From positions 54,244 through 118,243 of the forward strand of contig JAOPGA020000144.1 in assembly GCA_026419775.2 (NCBI GenBank): a DNA stretch of 64,000 bases, given 5' to 3'. The translations under genes and the position numbers were made by a program. Below, one piece after another: positions 1 to 9,540 of the stretch. The DNA comes from Acrasis kona. Its lineage: Eukaryota > Heterolobosea > Eutetramitea > Acrasida > Acrasidae. The notes under the pieces are model-generated. The model was not told where the DNA came from. It ran no database searches and was given only the letters and a program-made list of their open reading frames with translations. How positions within the stretch are numbered: the stretch's first letter is position 1; each line of letters opens with the position of its first letter.

Positions 1-445
1 TGAACACTGTCCTCACGTACGACATTTTTGTAATTCCTTGTTGAGAATGAGTGATAAAGATTCTTTGTAAATCTCCTGATACAAAAACTGGGTATCTTAA
101 AGTATAGTACATTGTTATGTTGACGATGTTTGTTTGATTAATAAATGTAACCGTCATGTTCAGTTTGGTGTTGTCGAATGTGACTGACATGGTTTCAATC
201 GCCACAGTAGCGCTAATGTTTCCAAGAATAAATCCTGTGCGTGGCCCAAGGGATGATGTCATATTATATGGCAAAGTTCTTGTGAATGTTTTTGAACCTT
301 GCATATCCAATAGGAACTCTTCTTTGACTGCAAAGTTACACACAGTAGAATCGGCCACCAGAGTAGTACTCTTTGATATATATTCAGAATACATGTAACA
401 TGGATGAGCCAATACGAGTATCATACCTAGGAGTATATGTATCAT
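1..445 (-). CDS. Secreted or membrane protein, N-terminal part (runs off left edge)
   Basis: Read on the minus strand from an ATG at 445, the frame stays open for 148 codons to the window edge, so the C-terminus is missing. The first 20 or so residues form a hydrophobic signal peptide (MIHILLGMILVLAH). The rest looks beta-rich and carries several N-glycosylation sequons (NMT, NIS, NQT, NIT), which fits an extracellular or lumenal domain. I do not recognise a family. The gene is easy to miss because no stop lies inside the window. The open frame, signal peptide and sequons together make it likely real. Confidence 0.6.
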   Translation of the reverse strand, partial: MIHILLGMILVLAHPCYMYSEYISKSTTLVADSTVCNFAVKEEFLLDMQGSKTFTRTLPYNMTSSLGPRTGFILGNISATVAIETMSVTFDNTKLNMTVTFINQTNIVNITMYYTLRYPVFVSGDLQRIFITHSQQGITKMSYVRTVF

Positions 446-746
446 TTTGGACAAGTTCGTGTATTACAATGAATTTCTATTGTCAGGTTCGAATGAAAGT
501 TGATTTTGCCCATATAAAATTTGATGTCATTTTGTTTTTTATTAATGAATATTCATCGCTGACGTCAAAGTAAATATTCGAGTGTGAATATTTCATGCCT
601 AAATTTCCACGACGGGATAACATAATTTCTATCCATAACTGATAATCAATAGAGGAAAACAAGAAAAAATCACATTGCTTTGAGAGTTTTAAGAATTCTT
701 GTTCGCAATAGGTTAAGCCAAATGAAGCAGTACACCATACTTAGGA
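446..746. other. Non-coding stretch
   Basis: Upstream region of the left-edge secreted gene. I see only short ORFs without recognisable content and no RNA gene. Confidence 0.4.
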
Positions 747-1155
747 TTATTTGGAAGAACTGATTTTGTGATATCGGGCACCAGGATTGAAAAATCTTTG
801 TGTATGTGATCCATCTAACATTAACACCAACGGAAACATTTTCTTCCTTGTCTCAACATGCTGCAAAAAGTCGTTTAAATCTACCTTCAATTCATCCATT
901 TAAATCTTTTCAGAGCTTTTGATTTTCATAATTTTTGCAGGTTTACAGGTGGGCCGTTGGTACATTCCGAGGCTGTTGAATAACGACAAGCTGTTGGCCG
1001 GCGGGTCTACCAACAGGTCTCTCGATAATTATATTTTTGTCGTCGAACGTGAGCTTCGAATTATTCGGTAGAAGCTCCTTGTTCTCCACCATTGCATTCT
1101 CTTTCCAGAAATTATCAAGAACAAGGTTGTGATCATAACCAAATGCCGTGATCAC
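747..1155 (-). pseudogene. Remnants of an unknown gene (two short ORFs)
   Basis: Two short minus-strand ORFs lie head to tail: 70 codons (943-1155) and 50 codons (747-899, from an ATG at 899). The first ends with a motif containing TFDDKN, an acidic-hydrophobic run, then PVGRPAG. A closely similar motif (SFDNNN...PVGRPAR) is encoded on the plus strand at about 5001-5142. The repetition suggests both are pieces of one dispersed gene or element family. I found no intron that joins the two ORFs cleanly. Function unknown. Confidence 0.3.
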
Positions 1156-1257
1156 TTGTCAGAGGCCACTAAAATCTGTTGCTCAGTTCCATCTCCAACA
1201 ACTGTAACCCTCACAGATGGTGGTAATAATTATATAAAATGTGGAGGGTCGCACGAT

Positions 1258-1458
1258 TTAACTTTTCTTAGTTTCATCAGGATCAATTCCGGTAGTCCGA
1301 AGTTGAGTTTCAAATCGATTATACAACATGTTAAAATCACCAATCGAGATTCCACAAATAGCTAAAAATTGATCTGGATCTTGGTAAAGTGATTTGTGAA
1401 AATTCATTCTCACTGTATCAACTAACATGTTAATCATCTGAGGATCATCTATTATTGG
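1258..1458 (-). pseudogene. Possible PIF/Harbinger transposase N-terminal remnant
   Basis: An open minus frame of about 66 codons without a start ends at a TAA at 1258. Its C-terminal part (FLAICGISIGDFNMLYNRF) resembles the helical segment preceding the DDE domain in Harbinger-type transposases (pattern F-x-x-x-T/C-G-x-S-x-x-x-F-x-x-L). Another, independent Harbinger catalytic fragment exists at 60339-60737. This could also be an exon of an unrecognised gene. Confidence 0.3.
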
Positions 1459-1474
1459 TTAGTATTTTATTGAT

Positions 1475-1822
1475 TTATACAGTGACATGTTGAGATTGAT
1501 TTGCAATTTCAAAATCTTCATCCGCAGTGGTCTCTTTTTCCTTTTTACTTGCACCTAAAAATTCACCCCACACCTTTGCTGTCGTTCCTTTAAGCTTAGT
1601 CCATAAACATGTTTTAGAACAGAAGCACCACCTTTTTGTAGGACAAGTATCTCTAGCCCCAATCTGGAATGCTGTGCTACTTGGTTCTTTACACTGAACA
1701 CAAACTTTATCAGATGAGCGAGCTTCTTCTTCCATCTTGGATTCTGCCACTGTCATTTTGTCCAAAAGACAAGTTTTTCCATCATCAGAATCTTTGTGAT
1801 AGAGTTGGCACATTGTCAACAT
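1475..1822 (-). CDS. Cysteine-rich hypothetical ORF
   Basis: A 115-codon minus ORF with paired cysteines (CVQC, later CFCSKTC), which could bind zinc, and a charged Lys/Glu-rich tail. It lies just downstream of the zinc-finger-like ORF 1906-2373 in another frame. The intervening sequence continues the upstream frame past a TAA with plausible coding content until a TGA, so the two ORFs may be one gene broken by mutation or an unplaced intron. No family is recognised. Confidence 0.3.
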   Translation of the reverse strand: MLTMCQLYHKDSDDGKTCLLDKMTVAESKMEEEARSSDKVCVQCKEPSSTAFQIGARDTCPTKRWCFCSKTCLWTKLKGTTAKVWGEFLGASKKEKETTADEDFEIANQSQHVTV

Positions 1823-1905
1823 TGTTTTTCCAATAAAGATGTAAACTGTCTTGTGCTGATTTTAGGCTTGGGGCATGCTGATGCAATGATACTACAATCT
1901 CTCTC

Positions 1906-2373
1906 TTAAGGTTCACTGTCTTCATCCTTACCACTACCATTATCCTTAGAAGAAGATGCTTTTGCCTTTTTAGGAGTGCTCTTCGAACCACTAGAACTAC
2001 TTTTTTCTTTCTCATTAGCCTTTTTTGCTCGATTACGTGCATCAGGTACATTCCAATATTTTCCTTGTGGAAGGATTTTTGGAGGCTCACTGACCTCTTC
2101 ATGTACTAACGATAATTTCTTCCTTTTACTTGGAGGTTCGTATCTCTTAGGTACATGTGGTTCGTCTGAGAAGTTGTATAAATAGCAAAACCACCATGTG
2201 CATTCCTTTATATGAGCCAACAGTAGCTGGGGAATAATAACATCATCGCAGACAGGGCAGTGCATTGGGAGACTACTACACATAGCTGAATCCATCTTAT
2301 CCTGCATGTCCTTCTTCTTCTCATCAAGGTGTTTGACATTGTTTGTTTTATACGTTTTGTGTGTTTTTTGCAT
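1906..2373 (-). CDS. Hypothetical protein with RAD18/UBZ4-like zinc finger motif
   Basis: A 155-codon minus ORF. Around residues 38-58 it carries CPVC-x(12)-H-x(3)-C (CPVCDDVIIP...HIKEC), the spacing of C2HC fingers of the UBZ4/RAD18 class that bind ubiquitin. The remainder is low complexity, with basic stretches (PSKRKK) and a Ser/Lys/Asp-rich tail. The finger assignment rests on motif spacing only. The first methionine may not be the true start, because an overlapping ORF extends upstream. Confidence 0.4.
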   Translation of the reverse strand: MQKTHKTYKTNNVKHLDEKKKDMQDKMDSAMCSSLPMHCPVCDDVIIPQLLLAHIKECTWWFCYLYNFSDEPHVPKRYEPPSKRKKLSLVHEEVSEPPKILPQGKYWNVPDARNRAKKANEKEKSSSSGSKSTPKKAKASSSKDNGSGKDEDSEP

Positions 2374-2478
2374 TTTATGTGTTTTGTTAAAGAACTGTTT
2401 GAAATTGATGTGACGTGCGAAGCAAGACTATTATTACAGGTAATCCCAGACAATTTTGAAACTAATTGAACAGACTCG

Positions 2479-3105
2479 TCATTTCAAGCAATTTGAACGT
2501 TTTATTGATTTTTTGGCTTCATTTAGAATAATCCCCACTTGCTTGTAATTGTGGTGGTAAAAGTTCAACAGCCTCGGGCAATCTCTAATAATTCTCAAAT
2601 ATTTACCCTCTTCTGTGCCACACCTGTTTCCTTGAACTCTCACTCTCCAGTGGTACAAAAAGTTTTCTTGCACCTTCTTGGTGTCAGAGGAGGACCGCGC
2701 TGACGTAGCCTGCCCAGTGGTGATGAAGTTTTTGAAATCCCCTTCTAGTTCCATCGCACAACAGGCCTGCTTGGTAAAGGACGATATGACCTTTATCATC
2801 AGTGTTGTGTACCTGTGTTCATACAGGTGTCTCAATATGTCCGCGGCTAGATTGTTAGTCCTATCTGGACTAGGGTAGTCACCCTGGGTGTTCTCGTACA
2901 CCGGATCTGGAATAAAATTCATCACCTCCCTCAAGTAGAAGATGGGATGCATTTTCCTCCTTCTGTTGTTTTTGTTGTTATTGTTGTTGTTGGTGTTGGT
3001 GTTGTTGGTGTTGTTGTTGTTGTTGGTGTTGTTGTTGTTGTTGTTGTTGTTGGTGTTGGTGTTGTTGATGTTGTTGTTGTTGTTGTTGTTGGTGTTCGAG
3101 ATCAT
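2479..3105 (-). CDS. Hypothetical protein with Asn/Thr-rich N-terminus
   Basis: A 208-codon minus ORF starting at 3105, with an in-frame TAG shortly upstream. The first 48 residues are almost purely Asn and Thr, encoded by a GTT/GTG microsatellite. The remaining 160 residues are normal-complexity, helical sequence rich in charged residues and with several cysteines, and match no family I know. Because the poly-Asn tract is a microsatellite translation, the true start could lie inside or beyond it. Poly-Asn tracts are common in AT-rich amoebae. Confidence 0.4.
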   Translation of the reverse strand: MISNTNNNNNNNINNTNTNNNNNNNNTNNNNNTNNTNTNNNNNNKNNRRRKMHPIFYLREVMNFIPDPVYENTQGDYPSPDRTNNLAADILRHLYEHRYTTLMIKVISSFTKQACCAMELEGDFKNFITTGQATSARSSSDTKKVQENFLYHWRVRVQGNRCGTEEGKYLRIIRDCPRLLNFYHHNYKQVGIILNEAKKSIKRSNCLK

Positions 3106-3130
3106 CTTGTTGTTTGTGTTGGTTGTGTTG
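2960..3130 (+). repeat. GTT/GTG trinucleotide microsatellite
   Basis: About 170 bases of near-perfect GTT repeats with interspersed GGT/GTG. On the minus strand it encodes the Asn/Thr tract of the ORF at 2479-3105. The plus-strand Leu/Val ORFs over it are translation artefacts. Confidence 0.85.
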
Positions 3131-3230
3131 TTGTGTTTTTTAAAACTTGAAAACCCATCTTCTTCTAATGGACTTTTATAGTCTGCTCTTTGGTTCTATC
3201 GCGTTTAGTACAAAAAAAAAGTTTAGGAAC

Positions 3231-3463
3231 CTATTTTTGGTCCATCCACAAATGGTGGACATGACAGCTAATATCGGACCCGAATCCTTTCCCTCTTGAA
3301 GCTCCCCAACGTCTAACTAACTTTTTTCTCTGCCTTTGTGATATAGTATTCTGAGGGATATCTTGCTTAGTGGAATATACTGCCTGAATGAAGCGAAGGA
3401 TCAACACAATCACATCCGCTTCAACAGGGCTACCTGGAGAAGATAAGTAGTTTGGATTGGTCT
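3231..3463 (-). other. Minus-strand open frame of unknown origin
   Basis: A minus frame covers 3231-3413 and stays open upstream (SPGSPVEADVI...). It is basic and has no recognised domain. It sits between two other poorly conserved minus ORFs and may be an exon or a decayed mobile-element gene. Confidence 0.2.
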
Positions 3464-3952
3464 TTAGTCTTCTTTAATACATTTTGAATGTAGCGTCGAT
3501 GCTGCTCCTGGTATTTTAACACGTTCCTCTCTACATCCTATCCTCATCCATAACGCTCTGTCGAAACATCTACCATACTCAATAATGTCTTTATATTCTT
3601 CAGGATTTTGTAAGTAGTGTTCGCTGGAACAGAGTTTGATGAAAAAGTCATCCAACTGCTTGTGGCCGTCAAATACAAATACATCTTTTTTACATTTCAA
3701 GTTCTTGTCATCTATTTCTGATAGTACCTTGGAGAGCTGAGGTGCATTTTGGAACTTGTATAATTTGATTCTATGGAAGGATGATTGACTGTTAACATCA
3801 TGTAGATAGAACAACTTTTTTTTGATGACATCATTACTTAGACAAGGAATATCGAAATTCATAATATTATTCGATTCGCGTTGAAAATGAACTCTAATTT
3901 TAATTTTCTGTTCGTTGCATGACATGCAAAGTGCGTTTTGATGGCAAAACAT
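3464..3952 (-). CDS. Hypothetical protein
   Basis: A 162-codon minus ORF with a balanced, protein-like composition: an N-terminal CxxC-like segment (CMSCNEQK), a basic beta-like stretch and a helical C-terminal half. I do not recognise it. Downstream (leftward) frames are also open but shifted, so this may be one exon of a longer gene or part of a decayed element. Confidence 0.3.
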   Translation of the reverse strand: MFCHQNALCMSCNEQKIKIRVHFQRESNNIMNFDIPCLSNDVIKKKLFYLHDVNSQSSFHRIKLYKFQNAPQLSKVLSEIDDKNLKCKKDVFVFDGHKQLDDFFIKLCSSEHYLQNPEEYKDIIEYGRCFDRALWMRIGCREERVKIPGAASTLHSKCIKED

Positions 3953-4173
3953 ATGAGATCCAATTATCTAAGATGCCGGACAGTGTCGATGAATATAGAA
4001 CACCAGCACATTCGTACCTGCCAAACAACACGTTCACACAACGAACCAAGTCACCACCTGATTACAAAATTCTAGGATTGGTTGAAAAATAATAGCAGAA
4101 CAACAGGACATACGAACATTAATCAACAATGTAGACCACCTTACCAACATAATAAAAACAAACTAATACAACA

Positions 4174-4934
4174 ATGAAGTACTGCTTAAATGAACTCGTT
4201 AAAGTTGACGACTATGTTTTTGAATCGGAAAGAGCTATCACAAACGTACCTGTCGACAATGATGTGTTGGCAAATGCCGCTGCTGTTTTGAAGAAGATGG
4301 TGAATAAAAAAAAACCTGCAAACACGACCAAAACGTTACCTATTTCTGAGCAGCAGTTTCACGCCATGTTTAACACATCGACAGCAACAAGGACAATACC
4401 GGTTGGAAACAAAACAAGGCTGCACCTACCTGTTGAGAAAACATTTTTCAAGTGAATAAACAACAGTACAAGAACATTTTTGGTGAATTCGCTACATCCG
4501 CCGCTGTCAACACCGACACTGCCATGGAATACGAAACTCGACTGGCTTTTCCCCTAACAGTGTACCTGCAACAGAGCAAAAAAGTACAGGGTAAACCAAC
4601 AACTACCAAACTTTGCTACCATGAGGTGCCTGTTACTGCCATAGACACTGCAACCGGAAGGACTGTTCCTACTTCTGATGGAGACACTATGGCAAGATGC
4701 GTGCGAGCGACAAAAAGACAGATGAAATTAGGCACAAACAAGGTCAAACAAGTACCCAATCCGAACAACATTGTATTACCCAAAATACATTTTCCTGTCA
4801 TGGAATCAAATCCGGAGAAGGAAGCAAAATACATGGAGAGACTACGTGAAAGTCTGAAACGTCTTGAAAATAAACTTGTTATCAAATCAAGAGCAGAACA
4901 AGCACCTCGCAATTTATTATCGGTTCCGTCATAA
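4174..4934 (+). CDS. Two overlapping hypothetical ORFs, possibly one broken gene
   Basis: Two plus-strand ORFs follow directly: 93 codons (4174-4455, good ATG) and 160 codons starting at a GTG that overlaps the first stop. Both are basic, Lys/Thr-rich and without recognised domains; the second ends in a charged helical segment. The 4-base overlap with a frame change suggests either a frameshift in one ancestral gene or an unplaced intron. A shorter ORF starting at about 3973 lies upstream. Confidence 0.35.
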
Positions 4935-4976
4935 ATCCAAGCCACCATTGCTTGATGTGAAATAAATATGTCCTTC

Positions 4977-5142
4977 TCTTTTTTTTGGCCCACTGCAGTT
5001 TCGATAATAACAATGTCGTTGTTGATTTGAACAGAGGTGTGCCTGTAGGCAGACCTGCCAGAAATGCACGCAATGTGATTGTCGATTTAGGCCATACAGA
5101 ACAAAGATTTCGTGTACCCTCCCCCGGATCACCCTGAAGAAT
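4977..5142 (+). pseudogene. Fragment sharing a PVGRPA motif with 943-1155
   Basis: An open plus frame ends at a TGA at 5142 and encodes a segment with SFDNNNVVVD followed by PVGRPARNARN. This parallels TFDDKNIIIE and PVGRPAGQQ in the minus-strand remnant at 943-1155. A polypyrimidine run and CTGCAG just before it could be a splice acceptor, so it may be the last exon of the gene at 4174-4934. I could not find an intron that keeps frame. Confidence 0.3.
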
Positions 5143-5423
5143 GGTACTGCTCCGACATATATGACTATTAAATGTATACATTCAGACAAATACGTTTATT
5201 GTACAAGTGCTTTCTGTCGCTTCTTACGTTAATATTACACTAACATTAGCAATCCTGTCCTCGTCCGAAGTTACACTAGCAACTCGAGGATTGCCATCTC
5301 GCCTTCTAATATCTGTTCTATTTTGGTATATATATTATGCCATGGCATTCTTAAATTGAAGGCAAGATTTTTCCCTGCTGTGAAAATGGATCTTTAATTA
5401 ATTAGGCAATAATTTTTGTAAGA

Positions 5424-8400
5424 ATGAACTCCAATGATGAAGTTGAATTCACACAAGATGAAGCTTTGCTTTTGAACGATGATGACGTTCAACTCCCATG
5501 CAATGCGGATGACACAAAATCGACTCCACCTGTATTCAAAGATAGAGAAGAAATTATCATTTGTATTCTGTTTCGTTTGGTCCAAGACTTCCAGAGCCTG
5601 AAGTCCCTAGGGCCTGATATTTCAAGACAGACTCGAGCTACGATTGTGTTGGACCAGCTATACGGCACTGGAAAGACTTATCTTGGGCATAATCTACTTG
5701 GAATAAATGGCATTGATAGATTAAAAACCCAATTCATCCAACAATACCCAGAGTACAAAGAAGAAATTGAACGACTACAAAAATCGACAGTGATCAACAT
5801 TTCGGCCCCCCTCTATATACAAACACAGAAAGAAGTTCTGATATATGTGCTTGAAAAGATTCAGTTTGCTCTTAATGTCGGAGAACTTACCATATATAAC
5901 TACTTTGCGAGATTAAAAGATCAAACAATTTTTGTCTTTGTAGATGAGGTCAGTCATTCCAAAGAGAAAACGTCAGCATACAAAACAACTTTGAACGCTA
6001 TCGCCGAACAAGCAATAACATATAATTGCATGTTTACATTTGTTATTGCAGGAAGACAAACGTTTGCAAAGGAGGCAGGGATGGGGTCTCCCTATAAATC
6101 TGTTATTATTACCATCCCCACACTTCCAGAGACTGCGTCAGACGAACTTGTGGATGAATTGCTCGCTGAGCACAAAGAAGTAGAATTGGTCGATGTACAA
6201 CACTTCAAACGTCTGCTCTATCAAAACTCGCATGGGATTGGTCGCTTTGTGAACAAAGTTTTCAATTGTTTTAATTACATTAAAAAAGCCGCCCGGAACA
6301 AATATGGAGCCAACAAAAAGTTTATTCTCGGTACGCAGCAAGTAGATACTTTTTTGAACAGGACGATACTTCCTTGCTTCCAAAGAATGACAGAGTACTC
6401 GATCGATCATTTGGACGAAAACAAAATGCATGCCTTCTTAACGGTACTTGGTTTCGCAGTGAACAATGTATCATTCCACATTAATGACACCAACATCTAC
6501 AAGAATGGAGAGAAAACTTTTAGTATGTTGGACGCTCTCAAGTTCGTTCCCTTCTATCACGCTAATGAAGATGGAAAATCCAGAATCGTATCCTGTAAAT
6601 ATGTTTGGGAGGCCTTGAACTTATTCATGGGTGTACATCCTGGACTGTTTGGGACCAGAATTTTTAAAATAAATCAACAAGCTTGTCCAGTGATAGATAG
6701 CGCCGAGCTTTTGGAACAGGTAACCTCCGCTAGACTCATCCAAAAAATTGATTTGGTCTATAAATCTGGTACTCATCAAAGTAGGGGCAGTTTGTTTCCT
6801 TTCTTGTCGAATACCTTTTCCGATAAGATTGTTGTTAAAGGCAAATATCCAGTTTACCTGGCTCCCAAAGTCACGAATATTGGAGCTTCACTACCAGCGG
6901 CCGTCAGATTAGATGAAATTAATAATATTGCGACGGTGAAAACAAAAGAGTTTCCGAAGCTAATAAACCTGTCCCAAGGAGATTGTCATTTGCAGATGCG
7001 TGATAAATCGAACAGTAGTGATCTATATCAATGTATCAAGCAGGAAAAGGTACTAGAGGGTTATGAGTGCAAGTCGGGCAAACAGGTGATTACTTTCGGG
7101 AGCTTGCATGAGCACTTGATCAAGTTGAACGCTCCAGAAGGATGGAAGTCTATTATGATCATGGTCGCGATGACATTGAGTAACAGTTTGAAAGAAATGT
7201 GCAGTAAAGGCGGTAGCATGCTTTTTGTTGAGGGAACTTACTACAAAGCAAATTATAACAAACAGAAGGTACTCCTTGTTGCGGGTGCACCAAATACGAG
7301 GCAAGAATCCTACGACGACGTAGACGAGGAAATGACGGAGCAAAGAATCAAACGAAGAAAAGAGCATCGATCCAATAAAACAAAAGTACACGATGATGGC
7401 GAAGCAAGTGAGCCAAATCACGATCAAGATGAGGGGAAGAAAACCAAGGTTGAGAAAGCCAGTGCATCAAAATCACGCCGTACAAAGAAAAAGAAATCGA
7501 ACAGCGATACAAAAGATGATCAATCGGTTACGTTCTTATCCTTGATTCAACCTAATGGAGACATTGTCAAATTATCACCCAAGACCACTAAAACTAGAAG
7601 TGCAACATCTTTAAAAGTTAACAAACGTGATTACATTGCACATGGACATGTGAATCTAAATGGATTTGATATAACAACCGAAGACGAACCCGTCATGGTG
7701 ATTCCAAAGGACAGTCAGATCGTAGTTTTGGGGAGTTTAGCGATCAAGGAGTTTTTGGGTGAAGCGGACTATCAAGATATTGAAAGTTTTGGTTCAGTGG
7801 AACAATACGATAAAAAGATGGGGTATATTGGCGATATAAGTCAACGAACCGATTTTGATTTCATTATCAATAGAAGTCAATCGGCCGATAGAATACGAGG
7901 TAGAAATGAATATGGAGAACTCAGTGAGTTTGAATCAAAAAGGATAAAGCGTAAGTCACACACAACACAACAAAAGTACTCAACATGTTATTGTAGTGGG
8001 TGGTGGAGCGAATGAAACAAGTGATATTGAAGCATTACAGAAAAAGAATGAATTGTTGCAAAAGCAGTTAGATCTACAAAAGCAATGTAAGTCACACAAC
8101 ACAACAAAAGTACTCAACATGTTATTGTAGTGGGTGGTGGAGGTGGTCAGCAACAGGGTATCATTACCATCATGAATGGACAAGATTACCGCAACGCACG
8201 TCCCATGAAAATTACTCGCCCAGAATCCTTGACAAAATTGATAGGATTAGTCGAACGAGAGTATTCTTTTTCAAATGCCGTCTTCTGTACGGAACAATTC
8301 GTAATAATTTATGATAATATTGCAGCCATTGAAAATGGTGACACCATTCTAGCGTTCAATGAAAGACGTGATTATGAAGCAGCCGCAAAATACAATCTAT

Positions 8401-9110
8401 TGGGTCTTTCAAGATTAGCAGTAGCTGCAAATGGAAATTGCCTATTCCTTAGTATTGGAGAAACTGTTGGAGATCCACTCGCTAGAAGCACAATAATAAA
8501 TTTAATGAAGAACGAACTACGCCAATACATGAACATGAAAGTTTCTGAAGCGCAAGTAATCAACAGTGGTAATCAACTTTTGACTGCAATGGCGGGAACG
8601 CATGATGAACAAAAAGATCAAACAGTGAGACAGTATTTGGATGACATGTCGAATCTGACAACATTTGGCTCCCAAGCTGAGATTCTGGCTGCTGCTAAAG
8701 CTTATAAAGCAACAGTGATGGTTTATATTAATGGTGAGAATAATTCAGAATTAACGTATGGTGATGGCGAGAAAATCATCAGACTTCATTACAATGGGAT
8801 TGACCACTATGATGCACTCCTATCGACTAATGATCTTCAACAACGCAAAGGTAAGTCACATGGTGGAGGTCAGAGGGCAGAGTATAACGAACTCTGGGTG
8901 ACTGTGAAGGATATCGATGGTGATTGTATTGCCATCAATGCGCGTACCTTCCAACATTTGTTGACTAACATTGGAGAAGAGGTTGGAGGAGAGGTTATAA
9001 AGGTCAGATACAACGGCGGAGTAATCAAGAGTGAGCAATCCTTCAATACAATGATGCAAAGAATGAAAGGCAAGAATTTGGATGTGGAGCCAGTCATGAA
9101 GGAGCAATGA
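5424..9110 (+). CDS. Modular Crinkler/RHS-like NTPase, PD-(D/E)xK-like nuclease and OTU protease protein
   Basis: Three exons (5424-7950, 7997-8086, 8131-9110) join through two phase-1 introns into one frame of 1198 residues. Residues 76-85 are a Walker A loop (LDQLYGTGKT), 169-175 a Walker B strand (FVFVDEV) and 203-214 a likely sensor strand (FVIAGRQTF): the layout of Crinkler/RHS-type STAND-like NTPases. Asp533 and Glu548-x-Lys550 (SSDLYQ...YECKSGK) match a PD-(D/E)xK nuclease core. Basic clusters near 640-690 could be nuclear signals. Exon 2 encodes a short coiled coil. Exon 3 has a beta-grasp-like segment, an OTU cysteine protease core (NGNCLF nucleophile region, HYDAL histidine region) and a second short domain. 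The ATG at 5424 is the first in frame. Motifs are visible; host- or pathogen-directed effector activity is inference. Expected role: an intracellular conflict or effector protein acting on nucleic acid and ubiquitin. Confidence 0.75.
7951..7996 (+). repeat. Intron 1 of the modular NTPase-OTU gene (duplicated cassette)
   Basis: A 46-nt GTAAGT...TTGTAG intron, phase 1. Except for one AC dinucleotide it is identical to intron 2 at 8087-8130, and the next 11 exon bases (TGGGTGGTGGA) are also shared. Confidence 0.8.
8087..8130 (+). repeat. Intron 2 of the modular NTPase-OTU gene (duplicated cassette)
   Basis: A 44-nt near-copy of intron 1, also phase 1. Removing both restores one reading frame across the NTPase, coiled-coil and OTU exons. 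Confidence 0.8.
8851..8873 (+). repeat. Internally deleted third copy of the intron cassette
   Basis: The first ten intron bases (GTAAGTCACA) are followed directly by TGGTGGAGGTCAG, which matches the exon sequence after intron 2. No acceptor follows, and the frame reads through as KSHGGGQ. It lies between the OTU domain and the C-terminal domain. Confidence 0.55.
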
Positions 9111-9254
9111 AATATCTCGGCCAGATTCAAATAAATTTTAAATTTCGCCCACCAAATCTCTAGTACTATAATTATGATTATGTTAGCAATTCAGTTCAAA
9201 AAGAAGACATGATATATCAACAAACAAAAAGTAATGTATCCACAAGATTTCACT

Positions 9255-9520
9255 AGTCATCTGCAACAAGGACTTTGGTTTGATCATCTACATCAATGCT
9301 GGCGATCTTATTTTGGCGTTCGAAGACGATGAGATGGTGATATGGTGCAATAGTACAGTTCGCTGTAACGAAGGTTAAATTTGAAGGAGGAGTAATCAAA
9401 AATGAAGATACTTTCAAAGATCTGATCATGATGCTTCTTGTGCAAAATTTAAACCCATCAGAATTGATTATTAAAAATTTACATTTTGAGTCGATCAGAC
9501 AGCGAGAACTCTGATTTCCA
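9255..9520 (+). pseudogene. Decayed extra copy of the short beta-grasp-like module
   Basis: Plus-strand fragments resemble two parts of the preceding gene. LIIYINAGDLILAFEDDE matches FVIIYDN...GDTILAFNER before the OTU domain. After a frame change, VKFEGGVIKNEDTFKDL matches VRYNGGVIKSEQSFNTM in the last domain. Stops and frame changes separate the pieces, so this is a dead tandem module. Confidence 0.5.
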
Positions 9521-9540
9521 TCTTCAATGCACATGTTGTC

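Noticed and set aside
2942-3181. Plus-strand Leu- and Val-rich ORFs over the microsatellite
   Set aside because: They are translations of the GTT repeat in other frames, with no non-repetitive content.
8851-8860. Third intron in the modular gene
   Set aside because: The donor matches introns 1 and 2 but no acceptor follows, and the frame reads through into a plausible domain; kept only as a degenerate cassette copy.
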